Source: Massilia sp. Root335
GTDB taxonomy: Bacteria; Pseudomonadota; Gammaproteobacteria; Burkholderiales; Burkholderiaceae_D
Assembly (NCBI RefSeq): GCF_001425685.1
Contig: NZ_LMCY01000008.1
Coordinates: 302,854 to 366,853 of the forward strand
Direction of reading: 5' to 3'
DNA: 64,000 bases
Part shown: piece by piece, positions 39,718 through 49,612 of the stretch
Layout of the letters: each line of letters opens with the position of its first letter
Numbering within the stretch: the stretch's first letter is position 1
Translations under genes and position numbers: made by a program
The notes under the pieces: model-generated
What the model saw: only the letters and a program-made list of their open reading frames with translations
Told to the model about the DNA's origin: nothing
Databases searched by the model: none

Positions 39718-41499
39718 TTATTTTGCGAACAGCTGCAAGTGCTCCGCCACCGGACCGAGGGCGAGCGCCGGCACATAATTGAGCACGCCGACCAGGACCA
39801 CGACGCCGACGAGCAGGCCGACGAACATGGGACCATGCGTGGGCATGGTGCCCGCGGTGGCCTGCAGGCGCTGCTTGGCCGCCAGCGAGCCGGCGGCCGC
39901 CAGCACCGGCACGATCACGCCGAAGCGCCCGAACCACATCGCGATGGCCAGCATCCAGTTGTAGAACGGTGTGTTGGCGGACAGGCCGGCGAACGCGCTG
40001 CCGTTGTTGTTGGCGGCGGAGCTGAACGCGTACAGGATTTCCGAGAAGCCGTGCGCGCCGGGGTTGGCCACCCCGGCCTTGCCCGCGTCCAGCATGACGG
40101 CGATCGCGGTGCCCGCCAGCACGAGGACCGGCGTGACCAGGATGGCGATCGACGTCATCTTCATCTCGTAGGCCTGGATCTTCTTGCCGAGGTATTCCGG
40201 AGTGCGGCCGATCATCAGGCCGGCGATGAACACCGCCATGATCGCGAACACCAGCATGCCGTACAGGCCGGAACCGACGCCGCCGAACACGACCTCGCCG
40301 AACTGGATCAGCAGCAGCGGCACGGCGCCGCCCAGCGGCGTGAACGAGTCGTGCATCGCGTTGACCGCGCCGCAGGACGCGGCCGTGGCGACGGCGGCGA
40401 ACAGCGCCGAGGCGTCGATGCCGAAGCGGACTTCCTTGCCCTCCATGTTGCCGCCCGCTTGCAGGCTGCTCGCCTGCTGGTCGATGCCCATGGCCGACAG
40501 CAGCGGGTGGGCCTGGTGCTCGGCGAACATCACGCTGCCCGCCATCACGACGAACAGCGCCGTCATCGCGGCCAGGATCGCCCAGCCCTGGCGGCGGTCG
40601 CCGACCAGGCGGCCGAACGCGAAGCACAGGCCGGCCGGGATCAGGAAGATCGACACCATCTGGAGCAGGTTCGACAGCGGGGTCGGATTCTCGTACGGAT
40701 GGGCGGAGTTGGCGTTGAAGAAGCCGCCGCCGTTCGTGCCCAGCATCTTGATCGCTTCCTGGGACGCCACCGGACCCATCGCGATCGTCTGCGTCGTCGC
40801 GGTCACGTTCACGGTCGCCGGCCGGCCATCCGCGCCGGTTCCCGGCTGCGTATAGGTGAGCGGTTCGACCAGTGGTACTTGCTGGTAGCCGGAGAAATTC
40901 TGGATCACGCCTTGTCCCATCAGGAACACGGAGAACACCAGCGACAGCGGCAGCAGCACATACAGCGTGCTGCGGGTGAGGTCGACCCAGAAATTGCCGA
41001 TCGAACGGGACGACTTCGCGGAAAAGCCGCGGATCAGGGCGAACGCCACCGCAATGCCGGTGGCGGCCGAGAAGAAGTTCTGGCAGGTCAGCGCCAGCAT
41101 CTGGGTCAAATAGCTCATGGTCTGCTCGCCCGAGTAACCCTGCCAGTTGGTGTTGCTGACAAAGCTGATGGCGGTGTTGAAGGCCGAGTCGGGGCTGACG
41201 TTGCCGAGTGCCTGCGGGTTCAGCGGCAGCCATGCCTGTACGCGCTGCAGCAGGTAGACGGCGAGCGCGCCGACCGCGTTGAACACCAGCAGGGCGATGG
41301 CGTACGCCTTCCAGTCCATCCCTTGCGCCGGTGCGATGCCGGCCGCGCGGTACAGGATCGACTCGGCGCGGTGCAGCCAGCCGAGACCGCGCACGCGGCC
41401 GCCCTCGGCCACGCGGGCCAGCAGGATCCCGAGCGGCCAGGCCGTGGCCAGCAGGAGGGCGAAAAACAGCGCCGGAAGCGCCAGCGAACGAACGTCCAT
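39718..41499 (-). CDS. kdpA: Potassium-transporting ATPase subunit KdpA
   Basis: 593 residues, about ten TM helices. Selectivity-filter-like loops [50 protein letters not shown] and [14 protein letters not shown] are clear. KdpA is the channel-like K+ pathway. Its ATG overlaps the kdpF stop by one base (TGATG). Confidence 0.97.
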   Translation of the reverse strand: MDVRSLALPALFFALLLATAWPLGILLARVAEGGRVRGLGWLHRAESILYRAAGIAPAQGMDWKAYAIALLVFNAVGALAVYLLQRVQAWLPLNPQALGNVSPDSAFNTAISFVSNTNWQGYSGEQTMSYLTQMLALTCQNFFSAATGIAVAFALIRGFSAKSSRSIGNFWVDLTRSTLYVLLPLSLVFSVFLMGQGVIQNFSGYQQVPLVEPLTYTQPGTGADGRPATVNVTATTQTIAMGPVASQEAIKMLGTNGGGFFNANSAHPYENPTPLSNLLQMVSIFLIPAGLCFAFGRLVGDRRQGWAILAAMTALFVVMAGSVMFAEHQAHPLLSAMGIDQQASSLQAGGNMEGKEVRFGIDASALFAAVATAASCGAVNAMHDSFTPLGGAVPLLLIQFGEVVFGGVGSGLYGMLVFAIMAVFIAGLMIGRTPEYLGKKIQAYEMKMTSIAILVTPVLVLAGTAIAVMLDAGKAGVANPGAHGFSEILYAFSSAANNNGSAFAGLSANTPFYNWMLAIAMWFGRFGVIVPVLAAAGSLAAKQRLQATAGTMPTHGPMFVGLLVGVVVLVGVLNYVPALALGPVAEHLQLFAK

Positions 41500-41588
41500 C
41501 ACAGGTCCTCCGCGTTGAACATGGCGTACAGCAGGTACGCCAGCAGGGCGCCGGAAGCGAGCGCGCCGATCAGGTAAAAGAGCGTCAT
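41499..41588 (-). CDS. kdpF: KdpF small membrane subunit
   Basis: 29 residues, a single TM helix ([20 protein letters not shown]) ending AMFNAEDL. Size and position match KdpF, a lipid-like stabiliser of the Kdp complex. It overlaps kdpA by one base and its start overlaps the stop of the small ORF upstream by 4 bp (ATGA). Confidence 0.9.
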   Translation of the reverse strand: MTLFYLIGALASGALLAYLLYAMFNAEDL

Positions 41589-41677
41589 GTGCGCTCCCCC
41601 AGTTGAGCGCAGCCGCTTGCCATGCCCCAGGCCAGGGCAAGGAACAAGACGATCGCGCCGATGAAGACGATATCCAT
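41585..41677 (-). CDS. Small membrane protein upstream of kdpF
   Basis: 30-codon ORF with a good ribosome site (GAGG 5 bases before ATG 41677). One TM helix ([20 protein letters not shown]) and a short Cys-containing tail ending GERT. It overlaps kdpF by 4 bp and so is the first gene of the operon. Similar unnamed tiny proteins precede kdpF in other beta- and gammaproteobacteria (recollection, not checked). A role in Kdp assembly or regulation is inference. Confidence 0.7.
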   Translation of the reverse strand: MDIVFIGAIVLFLALAWGMASGCAQLGERT

Positions 41678-41939
41678 GCGTACCTCGTTGTTCAGGTTGA
41701 TCGGAAAGCCAGGGCGGCGGCGCCAGCCGTTCCCGTCGGACGGTCGTGCGCCTTGCCGTCATGCGTTGCGATGCAATGGAGTGTAGAGACGCGGACGTAA
41801 AGATTTTCTAAAAAGATGTCCGGCGCGGATAAACGGTTTATTTACGGACGGGGTCGTGCGCCGTCGGGCAGTGTTTTTACAAAATATTTATGCGCCGCCC
41901 GGTACGATACCGCTCCCGAATACCGTCTGGAGGACCCGG
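41678..41939. promoter_or_regulatory. Divergent promoter region between kdp and kup
   Basis: 262 bp separating two potassium uptake systems. On the minus strand an AT-rich stretch at 41815-41797 (TTTTTAGAAAATCTTTACG) resembles the T-rich KdpE-binding sequence, with TACACT at 41786-41781 as a possible -10. On the plus side TTTTTACAAAATATTTATG (41874-41892) may be part of the kup promoter. Both assignments are tentative. Confidence 0.35.
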
Positions 41940-43817
41940 TTGGATACGCAGCAGAACAACAAGAAAGTGGCCGGCCTCGCGCTCGCCGCCATCGGCATCG
42001 TGTACGGCGACATCGGCACCAGTCCGCTGTACTCGCTGAAGACCGTCTTCGATCCCACGCATGGGCTGGCGCTCACGCCGGCCAACCTGGTCGGCGTCGT
42101 ATCGCTGATCTTCTGGGGCCTGACCATCATCGTTTCGTTCAAATACGTGGCGCTGGTCCTGCGCGCCGACAATCGCGGCGAAGGCGGCATCATGGCGCTC
42201 CTGGCGCTCGCGCTGGCAGCCGTCGGCGAGCGCAAGCGCCTGCACACCGCGCTGCTGCTGATCGGGGTATTCGGCGCGTCGTTGTTCTACGGCGACAGCG
42301 TGATCACGCCGGCGATTTCGGTCCTGTCGGCCGTCGAGGGCCTGGAGGTCGCCACCCCGGCGATGCAGGCCTATGTCGTGCCGTTGACGATCGTCATCCT
42401 GATCGGCCTGTATGCGGCCCAGAGTCACGGCACCGCCGGCATCGGCCGCTGGTTCGGCCCGATCATGCTGGTGTGGTTCGCGGTGCTGGCGGCAATAGGC
42501 GTCCTGAACATCGCCCGCAGCCCCGCCATCCTGGTCGCGCTCAATCCGTGGCATGCGCTGCGCTTCTTCATCGACAACCGCGGCATCGCCTTTCTCGCGC
42601 TCGGCGCGATCGTCCTGGCGTTCACGGGCGCCGAGGCGCTGTACGCCGACATGGGCCACTTCGGCAGGAAGCCGATCCGGCTCGCCTGGTTCGCCGTCGC
42701 CTTTCCGGCGCTGGCCCTGAACTACCTCGGCCAGGGCGGCCTGTTGCTGGCCCGCCCGGAAGCGATCGCCAATCCGTTCTTCCAGCAGTTGGGCAGCTGG
42801 AGCGTCTATCCGCTGGTCGTGCTGTCCACCATCGCGACCGTCATCGCATCGCAGGCGACGATATCCGGCACGTTCTCGATGACCAAGGAAGCGATCGCAC
42901 TCGGTTTCCTGCCGCGCATGCGCGTCGTGCACACGTCGGAACGGGAGATCGGGCAGATCTATCTTCCGCTCATCAACTGGCTGCAGCTGATCGCGGTGCT
43001 GCTGGCCGTCGTCGGATTCGGCTCGTCCGAGCAACTGGCATCGGCCTACGGCATCGCGGTCACCGCAACGATGCTGGCGACGACGATCCTCACGTATTTC
43101 GTGATCCGCTACCGCTGGCGCATGAACCTGCTGCTGTGCCTGGGTGCGACCGGCTTTTTTCTGGTGATCGACGTGGCGTTCTTTGCGGCGAACGCCCTCA
43201 AGATATTGCATGGCGGCTGGTTCCCGTTGTTGCTGGGCGTATTGCTGTTCACCCTGATGCTCACCTGGCGCCGGGGGCGCCAGCAAGTGTTCGACAACCT
43301 GCAAAAGCATGCCATTCCACTCGACGCTTTCTTGGAGTCATTGTTCATTGGGCCGCCGACGCGGGTGCCCGGTACGGCGATTTTCCTGCGCGGCGAAAGC
43401 GATGGCGTGCCGCATGCGATGCTGCATAATCTTTCGCATAACAAGGTGTTGCACGAACGTGTCGTGTTTCTCACCGTGCACATCACGGACGAGCCCCGTG
43501 TCGACCCGCAGTCCCAGGTCCGCATCACCGGGCTTGGCCACGGCTGCCATCAGGTCGACGTGACGTTCGGTTTCAAGGACGAGCCGGACATTCCCGGCAT
43601 GCTGGGCCTCTGCGCACGCCACGGGCTGGCGTTCGACATGATGGAGACCTCTTTCTTCGTCGCGCGGCAAACCGTGATCTCGACGCCGGGCGCGGGCATG
43701 GCGCCATGGCGCGAGCACCTGTTCGTCGCGATGCAGCGCAACGCGCGCGATGCCGCCGACTACTACCGGATCCCGACCAACCGGGTCATCGAGCTGGGAA
43801 CGCAAGTCGAAATCTAG
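41940..43817 (+). CDS. kup: Low-affinity potassium transporter Kup
   Basis: 625 residues. Start TTG at 41940, chosen because GGAGG lies 6 bases upstream and the Kup N-terminus (AGLALAAIGIVYGDIGTSPLYS) follows closely; an ATG at 41856 would add 28 unlikely residues. Twelve or so TM helices with RADNRGEGGIMALLAL, FYGDSVITPAISVLSAVEG and GAEALYADMGHFG, then a cytoplasmic C-terminal domain. It imports K+ with H+. Its place back-to-back with kdp makes a complete potassium-uptake island. Confidence 0.95.
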   Translation: MDTQQNNKKVAGLALAAIGIVYGDIGTSPLYSLKTVFDPTHGLALTPANLVGVVSLIFWGLTIIVSFKYVALVLRADNRGEGGIMALLALALAAVGERKRLHTALLLIGVFGASLFYGDSVITPAISVLSAVEGLEVATPAMQAYVVPLTIVILIGLYAAQSHGTAGIGRWFGPIMLVWFAVLAAIGVLNIARSPAILVALNPWHALRFFIDNRGIAFLALGAIVLAFTGAEALYADMGHFGRKPIRLAWFAVAFPALALNYLGQGGLLLARPEAIANPFFQQLGSWSVYPLVVLSTIATVIASQATISGTFSMTKEAIALGFLPRMRVVHTSEREIGQIYLPLINWLQLIAVLLAVVGFGSSEQLASAYGIAVTATMLATTILTYFVIRYRWRMNLLLCLGATGFFLVIDVAFFAANALKILHGGWFPLLLGVLLFTLMLTWRRGRQQVFDNLQKHAIPLDAFLESLFIGPPTRVPGTAIFLRGESDGVPHAMLHNLSHNKVLHERVVFLTVHITDEPRVDPQSQVRITGLGHGCHQVDVTFGFKDEPDIPGMLGLCARHGLAFDMMETSFFVARQTVISTPGAGMAPWREHLFVAMQRNARDAADYYRIPTNRVIELGTQVEI

Positions 43818-43922
43818 GCATCCGCGGATCACGCATGAGGCCCGGCCGCATCGTCCCGTGCGCCGGTGGACGCCGCGGCGCGACGCGGCTAAGCTGGAGC
43901 CCCGCAGGATTCGGAGCATCGC

Positions 43923-45521
43923 ATGCACAATTCCGATGACGGTGCCGGCCACGGCACCGACCACGCCGGCGCCGCGCTGCCCGCGCTCGACGGGCCGCGC
44001 CGTCCACTGGCGGCGCTGACCATCGCGCTGCTGTCCTGCTTTTGCCTGTTGCTGGCCGGCCTGCAGGGCTGGAGCGCCTGGCATGCCTACCGGACCCGCC
44101 TGGACGACAGCCGCGTCGCCACGGCCAACATGACGCGCGCGCTGGCGTCGCATGCGGAGACGTCGATCAAGCTCGGCGATGCCGTGCTGGCCGAGATGGT
44201 CGAGCGCATCGAGCACGACGGCCTGGACGATGCCGCCACGGAACGCCTGACGTTGCGGCTGCGCGAGCTCACGCACGACGTCGGCGAACTGCACGGCCTG
44301 TTCGTGTACGGCCCGGACGGGAAGTGGCTGACGTCGTCGCTGCCGCGTCCCATGCAGGGCAATAATTTCGACCGCGAATATTTCCAGTACCACCTGCTGC
44401 ACACCGGGCGCGGCACCCACGTGAGCGTGCCCGTGCGCAGCCGCTCGACCGGCGTGTGGATCCTGCCGCTGTCGCGCCGCATCGAGGCGCCCGACGGCAC
44501 CTTCGCCGGGGTGGTGCTGGCCACGCTCAACCTGGGGTGGTTCGGCCGCTTCTACGACAGCTTCGACGTCGGCAAGAACGGCACCATCCTGCTGGCGCTC
44601 GACAACGGCACGCTGGTCTACCGCCGTCCGTTCCACGATGACCAGGTCGGCATGGACATCCGCAACGGCACCATCTGGGAGCAGGCCCAGCGCAGCGGCC
44701 AGCCCGGCTCGGCCGTGCTGGCGCCCAGGATCGACAACATCGAGCGCCTGTACAGCTACCGGCACCTGGCGGGTTTTCCGCTGTTCGTCGCCAGCGGGGA
44801 GGCCAAGGACGAGATCCTGGCCGGATGGCGCCGCAGCACGCTGCAGACGGGCGTGCTGGTGCTGGCGGCGATTTGCGCGCTGGCGTGGGGCGGCGTGCTC
44901 CTCGTGCGCCAGATCCGCGTCCGCGAGCGGCTCGAACACGACCTGCGCCGCGCGGGCGCCGCGCTGCAGCGCCACAACGAGTCGTTGCAGAACCTGGCCG
45001 ACAGCGACGCCTTGACGAACCTCGCCAATCGCCGCCTGTTCGAGGACCGCCTCGTGCGCGAATACGACCGCGCGCGCCGCAGCGGCGCGCCGTTCGCCCT
45101 CGTCATGGCCGACATCGACCATTTCAAGCAGTACAACGACCATTACGGCCACCCGGCCGGCGACGACTGCCTGCGCAAGGTGGCCGGTGCCGTCGCCGAC
45201 GGCGCGCGCCGTCCGGCCGACCTGGCCGCGCGCTACGGCGGCGAGGAATTCGCCGTCATCCTCGCCGATACCGACCTGGCCGGCGCCAACGCGGTGGCCG
45301 ACAGGATCCGTGCATCCGTGGCCGGCCTCGACCTGCGCCATCCGGACAGCCCATCCGGCCGCGTCACCCTCAGCATGGGCCTGTACGTCGGCCATCCGTC
45401 CCTGGCCGAACGCAACGATCCGCTGGCCTGGGTCGACGTGGCCGACCGGCTGCTGTACGAGGCCAAGGACACGGGCCGGAACCGCGTCGTCGCGCGCGAG
45501 GGCCACGAGGCGGCGGCTTGA
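43923..45521 (+). CDS. Cache-domain diguanylate cyclase
   Basis: 532 residues. TM helix (30-52), periplasmic dCache sensor (55-300; [34 protein letters not shown]), second TM (about 315-335), coiled coil, then GGDEF (355-525). Active-site GGEEF is intact, with [14 protein letters not shown] and I-site RPAD five residues before it. It should synthesise c-di-GMP in response to a periplasmic small molecule. Confidence 0.92.
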   Translation: MHNSDDGAGHGTDHAGAALPALDGPRRPLAALTIALLSCFCLLLAGLQGWSAWHAYRTRLDDSRVATANMTRALASHAETSIKLGDAVLAEMVERIEHDGLDDAATERLTLRLRELTHDVGELHGLFVYGPDGKWLTSSLPRPMQGNNFDREYFQYHLLHTGRGTHVSVPVRSRSTGVWILPLSRRIEAPDGTFAGVVLATLNLGWFGRFYDSFDVGKNGTILLALDNGTLVYRRPFHDDQVGMDIRNGTIWEQAQRSGQPGSAVLAPRIDNIERLYSYRHLAGFPLFVASGEAKDEILAGWRRSTLQTGVLVLAAICALAWGGVLLVRQIRVRERLEHDLRRAGAALQRHNESLQNLADSDALTNLANRRLFEDRLVREYDRARRSGAPFALVMADIDHFKQYNDHYGHPAGDDCLRKVAGAVADGARRPADLAARYGGEEFAVILADTDLAGANAVADRIRASVAGLDLRHPDSPSGRVTLSMGLYVGHPSLAERNDPLAWVDVADRLLYEAKDTGRNRVVAREGHEAAA

Positions 45522-45615
45522 ACCCTGCCGTGCGCCCCGCGGCTGCGGAAGGCCTACACTGGCGTGGAGTCCGCTCGATGCGGGCATTGACGGCGCGCGA
45601 TCCGATCTGCGAACC

Positions 45616-46080
45616 ATGGAAGCCAACGACGCATCCACCCGGCACGGCAAGCGGACGCCGCTTCTCGACGACCAGTTGTGTTTTGCGCTGTACTCGACTG
45701 GCCTGGCGATGAACAAGGTGTACCGCAAGCTGTTGCGCCGGCTGGATCTGACCTATCCGCAATACCTCGTCATGCTGGTGCTGTGGGAAAAGGACGAGCA
45801 GACGGTATCCGAGATCGGCGCCCGGCTGTTCCTCGACTCGGCCACGCTGACGCCGCTCCTCAAGCGGCTCGAGGCGGCCGACCTGGTGACGCGGACCCGT
45901 TCCGCCCTGGACGAGCGCCAGGTCGTCGTTGCCCTGAGCCCGGGCGGCCGCGCGCTCGAGCGCGAAGCCGCCGCGATCCACGACGGCGTGCTGTGCGCCG
46001 CGGCCTGCGCGCCGTCCGAACTGGCGGCCATCAAGCGCCAGCTGGACATGCTGCGCGGTAAACTGGCCGACCATACGTAG
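45616..46080 (+). CDS. MarR-family regulator, OhrR-like
   Basis: 154 residues. [24 protein letters not shown] matches OhrR; C22 is the reactive Cys that senses organic hydroperoxides in that group. Winged helix: [54 protein letters not shown]. The usual partner ohr is not in the window, so the target is elsewhere or is the outer-membrane gene 163 bp downstream. Confidence 0.85.
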   Translation: MEANDASTRHGKRTPLLDDQLCFALYSTGLAMNKVYRKLLRRLDLTYPQYLVMLVLWEKDEQTVSEIGARLFLDSATLTPLLKRLEAADLVTRTRSALDERQVVVALSPGGRALEREAAAIHDGVLCAAACAPSELAAIKRQLDMLRGKLADHT

Positions 46081-46179
46081 CGGCGCCGCGACGGCTGCGT
46101 GTGGTCATCGGAGCGCGCTCCGGTCGCCCGCTTTGTTGTAACAACGTGAAACATCGTACGTATATCGTGATGCGATCTT

Positions 46180-46202
46180 GAACACGGAATGCTATCGTGA
46201 CG
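46180..46202 (+). promoter_or_regulatory. Upstream element shared by the two small OMP genes
   Basis: GAACACGGAATGCTATCGTG and the following bases lie about 40 bp before the OMP start at 46243. Nearly the same string, two bases shorter in the middle, lies at 50879-50899 before the paralogous OMP at 50951. Likely promoter or regulator site common to both; which sigma factor uses it is unclear. Confidence 0.5.
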
Positions 46203-46242
46203 GGGTCTCCGGTTGAATCATCCACGACAACGAGAGAGGACG

Positions 46243-46896
46243 ATGAAGACATCCAGTTTTGCATTGGCCGCCGGGCTGCTTGCCGCCGGCGGCGCCCAGG
46301 CTCAACTGCTGGACGGCGCGACCGCGCCCAGGACGCTGTCGTCGACGCCCGCGCCGTCGCAACCGTTCGCGAAAGTCCAGCCCGTCCCGCGCACCTATAT
46401 GGGCAATGCCGCGGAGCCGGTCGGACTGAGAAATCCCGCCAAGAGTGAGTTCGGCGTCTACGTGGCGGACCCGAAACTGTTCGGCGGCATCAACCTCAGT
46501 CCGCACGTCGCGCTCGAAACGGGGTACGCGAACCTCTACACCCGCGGCTATCACTTCGCCGACTACGCCAGGCCCGACGAAGTGAACGGTGCCCTGGGCA
46601 CCAAGGGCTTCAACAGCTACCTGGCCGCCAGGGTCAACGTGCCCGTCAACGACAGTTTTTCCGCCTACGGGAAGGTGGGCGTCGCCTACAGCGAGCGCGT
46701 GGCCCACGACAAGACCCTGCGCGCCACTGCCTCGGACAGCGACGTGGGCGCCTATGCCGGGATGGGCGCGCGCTACAAGCTGACCGAGAAGGCGTCGGTG
46801 TCCGCGCAGTACGAGCAGTACGGTAACAGCGCGAAGAAATGGGGCAGCGAGACCAATAATTCCGGGCTGAGCGCCAAGTTCAGGATGGGCTTCTGA
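46243..46896 (+). CDS. Outer-membrane beta-barrel protein (OmpA-like/OprF-N type)
   Basis: 217 residues; GAGAGGA before ATG 46243. Signal peptide about 1-20 (AQA/QLLDG). The mature protein has the alternating pattern of an 8-strand barrel with ALETGYANLYTRGYHF, FSAYGKVGVAY, YAGMGARYKLTEKASVSAQYEQYG and terminal Phe (FRMGF) for BAM recognition. It is paralogous to the protein at 50951-51529 (shared FGGxxLS, FSAYGKxGVA, YKLxExxSVxxxYExYG). Function unknown; possibly a small porin or surface protein. Confidence 0.85.
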   Translation: MKTSSFALAAGLLAAGGAQAQLLDGATAPRTLSSTPAPSQPFAKVQPVPRTYMGNAAEPVGLRNPAKSEFGVYVADPKLFGGINLSPHVALETGYANLYTRGYHFADYARPDEVNGALGTKGFNSYLAARVNVPVNDSFSAYGKVGVAYSERVAHDKTLRATASDSDVGAYAGMGARYKLTEKASVSAQYEQYGNSAKKWGSETNNSGLSAKFRMGF

Positions 46897-46959
46897 GCCT
46901 GCGGTCCATGGCGCGCGCCTTGTGTCAGAATGTCGGCCGGTTCGACGTGAAAGACGCAC

Positions 46960-47718
46960 ATGGATAAATTGATTTCGGAATTGACCCGCCTGTACCTGGT
47001 GCCGGACAGCCAGGCCGCGCAGGCGCTGGCGCAACGGGGCGGCGGCGGGCCGTGCGCGCCCGTCGACCTCGTGTCGGACGACGGCCTGACGCGCGCCATC
47101 GCGATCCCGTTTCGCAAGGCGCCCGGCGCGGACGAGCAGCACTGGGAGCACCTGTGCACCGTCGCGAACGGCCTGCAGGAGGACTTCGGCTTTCCGGCGC
47201 CCGCGGTGAGCGTCGCCAGCGCGGGCGGCTTCGTGCTGTGGCTGTCGCTGGCGGTGCCCGTCCCGGTGGCCGCGGCGCGGCGCTTCGTCGACGGCCTGGC
47301 CCGCCTGTGGCCGGACACGCTGCCGGACGCCGCCGCCGTCGCCGTCCCAGTGGAACTGCCGCCGTGCCTGAACGGGGCGACCGGCACCTGGGCCGCCTTC
47401 ATTCATCCGGGCATGGGCGCGTCGTTCGCGGACGAATCCGGGCTCGACATGCCGCCGCCCGTGGCGGGGCAGGTCGCGTTCCTGGAAGGGCTGGACAGCA
47501 TCACGGCCGGGCAGTTCGATGCGGCGCTGGCCCGGCTGGAGCCGGTGGCGCCGGCGGCGCCGGTCCGGCCGTCCGCCGCGCCGGCGCGCCACGACGCGGG
47601 CATCCCGGACGGGCTGCTGCTCAAGGATGCCACGCTGGAAGACATCGTCCGCGCCCTGCATGCGCGCGACATCGAGCCGACGTTCCGTTTCGTGCGCATG
47701 GAACGCCCGGCGCAATGA
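46960..47718 (+). CDS. Conserved-looking protein of unknown function
   Basis: 252 residues, soluble, acidic, no signal peptide. Not recognised. It begins MDKLISELTRLYLVPDSQA and has a Trp-containing core (DEQHWEHLCTVANGLQEDFGF, GGFVLWLSL, WAAFIHPGMG), a proline/alanine-rich linker near residues 190-210, and a short C-terminal segment (LLKDATLEDIVRALHARDIEP). The full-length open frame and codon use like the neighbours support a real gene. It may be a metal- or nucleotide-independent adaptor, but no function is claimed. Confidence 0.65.
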   Translation: MDKLISELTRLYLVPDSQAAQALAQRGGGGPCAPVDLVSDDGLTRAIAIPFRKAPGADEQHWEHLCTVANGLQEDFGFPAPAVSVASAGGFVLWLSLAVPVPVAAARRFVDGLARLWPDTLPDAAAVAVPVELPPCLNGATGTWAAFIHPGMGASFADESGLDMPPPVAGQVAFLEGLDSITAGQFDAALARLEPVAPAAPVRPSAAPARHDAGIPDGLLLKDATLEDIVRALHARDIEPTFRFVRMERPAQ

Positions 47719-47745
47719 ACCCGTCCGGCCTGCGCGGCCGGCCGG

Positions 47746-48627
47746 TCAACCTGCGAGATACGCCGCCAGCTCGTCCGGCGTCCCTTTCGGAAACGCCGCC
47801 TTCAGATAATCGAGGAAGGCGGATACGCGCGCACTCAGCAGCCGCCGCGACGGGTACAGCGCCCACAGGGCAATCTCCGGCCCGGCCACGTCGCCCCAGC
47901 TCACCAGCGTGCCGGCGGCGAGATCGCGGCTGACGAGCGAGACCGGCAGGCAGCCCGCGCCGACGCCCGCCCGCACGGCGTCACGTACCATCACCAGCGA
48001 TGACAGGCGCAGTACCGGGTCGATCGCGATCTCCGGCTGTTCCATCACGCGCCAGGCTGCCTGGACACTCGTGGTCCGCACGACCGCGGGCACGGCCGCA
48101 GCGCCCGCCGCCCGGACCAGCGCCGGGCTCGCCACGACGGCGAGCCGGTCGCGCAGGAAGATGCGGCCGACCAGGTTTTCATCGGGATCCGGATTGACGC
48201 GGATCACGAGGTCATAGCCTTCCTCGACCATGTCCACGGGCCGGTCTTCCGTCGTCACTTCCAGCCGCACCTCCGGGTAGCGCAAGGCGAACCCGGCGGC
48301 CAGCTTCCCCATCGCCGTCTGCGCGAACAGCAGCGGCGCGCTGACCCGCAGCCGGCCGCGCGGCCGCGCGCCGCCCGAGGCGAGCGCCGCCGCCGTTTCG
48401 TCGATTTCCGTCAGCAACGCCCCCGTCCGCTCGTACAGCGCCCGCCCTTCCTCGGTGAGCTTGAGCACGCGCGCCCCCCTTTCGAGCAGGCGCAGGCCGA
48501 GGCCGGCCTCCAGCTCGGCGACGCGGCGCGACAGGGTCGCCTTCGGGCGGCCGGTCGCCCGTGCGGCGCGGCCGAACCCGCCGTGACGGGCGACGAGGTT
48601 GAAATCGGCGAGGGCGAGCAAGTCCAT
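47746..48627 (-). CDS. LysR-family transcriptional regulator
   Basis: 293 residues from ATG 48627 (MDLLALADF). N-terminal winged HTH (FNLVARHGGFGRAARATGRPKATLSRRVAELE) and LysR substrate domain (GRLRVSAPLLFAQTAMG, DLVIRVNPDPDENLVGR, GCLPVSLVSRD). It is divergent from the NmrA-type gene, 115 bp apart, with repeated sites between them, so it most probably controls that gene and itself. Such LysR/NmrA pairs often respond to quinones or other electrophiles (inference). Confidence 0.92.
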   Translation of the reverse strand: MDLLALADFNLVARHGGFGRAARATGRPKATLSRRVAELEAGLGLRLLERGARVLKLTEEGRALYERTGALLTEIDETAAALASGGARPRGRLRVSAPLLFAQTAMGKLAAGFALRYPEVRLEVTTEDRPVDMVEEGYDLVIRVNPDPDENLVGRIFLRDRLAVVASPALVRAAGAAAVPAVVRTTSVQAAWRVMEQPEIAIDPVLRLSSLVMVRDAVRAGVGAGCLPVSLVSRDLAAGTLVSWGDVAGPEIALWALYPSRRLLSARVSAFLDYLKAAFPKGTPDELAAYLAG

Positions 48628-48633
48628 GTGTTT

Positions 48634-48692
48634 CACCTGTGAGACGGAATGTCTAAATATACCGTCTATCGGCGCACCTGTGGGACGTCTAA
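48634..48692. promoter_or_regulatory. LysR-type binding region with direct and inverted repeats
   Basis: Two direct copies of CACCTGTGrGACG...TCTAA lie at 48634-48656 and 48675-48692. Inverted pairs overlap them: AGAC-N5-GTCT at 48642-48654 and AGACGG-N14-CCGTCT at 48642-48667. This is the expected position for LysR recognition and activation sites between divergent genes. Binding is inferred. Confidence 0.5.
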
Positions 48693-48742
48693 GCTGTGAA
48701 GCGTCAACCGACACTTATCAACTTCCACCAGGAGCAAACATC

Positions 48743-49612
48743 ATGACCATTCTCGTCACCGGAGCAACGGGCAACGTCGGCCGCCACGTCGTCGATCAAC
48801 TCGTGAAGCGCGGCGCCAATGTCCGCGTACTCGTCCGCAACCCCGCGAAAGCCGATTTCCCGGCCGGCGTCGACGTCGTCCAGGGCGACCTGCTCGACGT
48901 CGATGCGCTGCGCGGCGCGTTCGCCGGCGTGTCCACGCTGTTCCTGCTGAATGCCGTCGTGCCCGACGAATTCACGCAGGCGCTGGTCGCGCTCAACGTC
49001 GCCCGGGAAGCGGGTGTGGACCGGGTCGTCTACCTGTCCGTCATCCACAGCGACCTGTACGTCAACGTGCCTCACTTCGCGGGCAAGTTCGGCGTCGAGC
49101 GGATGATCGAGCGGATGGGCTTTTCCGCCACGATCCTGCGTCCAGCGTATTTCATGGACAACGACGTCACGATCAAGGACGTCGTGCTCGGCTACGGCAC
49201 CTACCCGATGCCGATCGGCGCCAAGGGCCTGGCCATGATCGCCGTGCGCGACATCGGCGAGATCGCGGCCATCGAGCTGATCCACCGCCACAACGCCACG
49301 CGGCCGCTGCCGACTGAGCGGATCAATCTGGTCGGTCCGGACACGCTGACGGGGGCGGACGTCGCCGCCATCTGGTCGGACGTGCTGCAACGCCCGATCG
49401 CGTACGGCGGCGACGACACGGCCGGGTTCGAGCAGAACCTGCGCCGGTTCATGCCGGCCTGGATGGCGTACGACATGCGCCTGATGAGTGAGCGCTTCCT
49501 TACCGACGGCATGGTCCCGGCGGCGGGTGACGTCGCGCGGCTGACTGCGCTGCTGGGACGGCCGCTGCGTTCGTATCGCGACTTCGCCGCCGGCATCGCC
49601 GCCGCGGCCTGA
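48743..49612 (+). CDS. NmrA-like NAD(P)-binding oxidoreductase
   Basis: 289 residues; AGGAG before ATG 48743. N-terminal dinucleotide fold TGATGNVGRHVVDQL, then VYLSVIHSDLYVNVPHFAGKFGVERMIERMG and ILRPAYFMDN, typical of atypical short-chain dehydrogenases of the NmrA/HSCARG group (quinone reductases or redox sensors without the usual Tyr-Lys pair). Target of the divergent LysR regulator. Confidence 0.88.
   Translation: MTILVTGATGNVGRHVVDQLVKRGANVRVLVRNPAKADFPAGVDVVQGDLLDVDALRGAFAGVSTLFLLNAVVPDEFTQALVALNVAREAGVDRVVYLSVIHSDLYVNVPHFAGKFGVERMIERMGFSATILRPAYFMDNDVTIKDVVLGYGTYPMPIGAKGLAMIAVRDIGEIAAIELIHRHNATRPLPTERINLVGPDTLTGADVAAIWSDVLQRPIAYGGDDTAGFEQNLRRFMPAWMAYDMRLMSERFLTDGMVPAAGDVARLTALLGRPLRSYRDFAAGIAAAA

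Noticed and set aside
37552..41577. Very long plus-strand open frame opposite kdpBA
   Set aside because: Shadow of the kdp genes; highly charged His/Asp/Arg-rich translation with no domain.
41797..41815. Definite KdpE box
   Set aside because: The AT-rich stretch is suggestive, but the consensus is loose and no clear -35/-10 pair confirms it; kept only as a low-confidence note.
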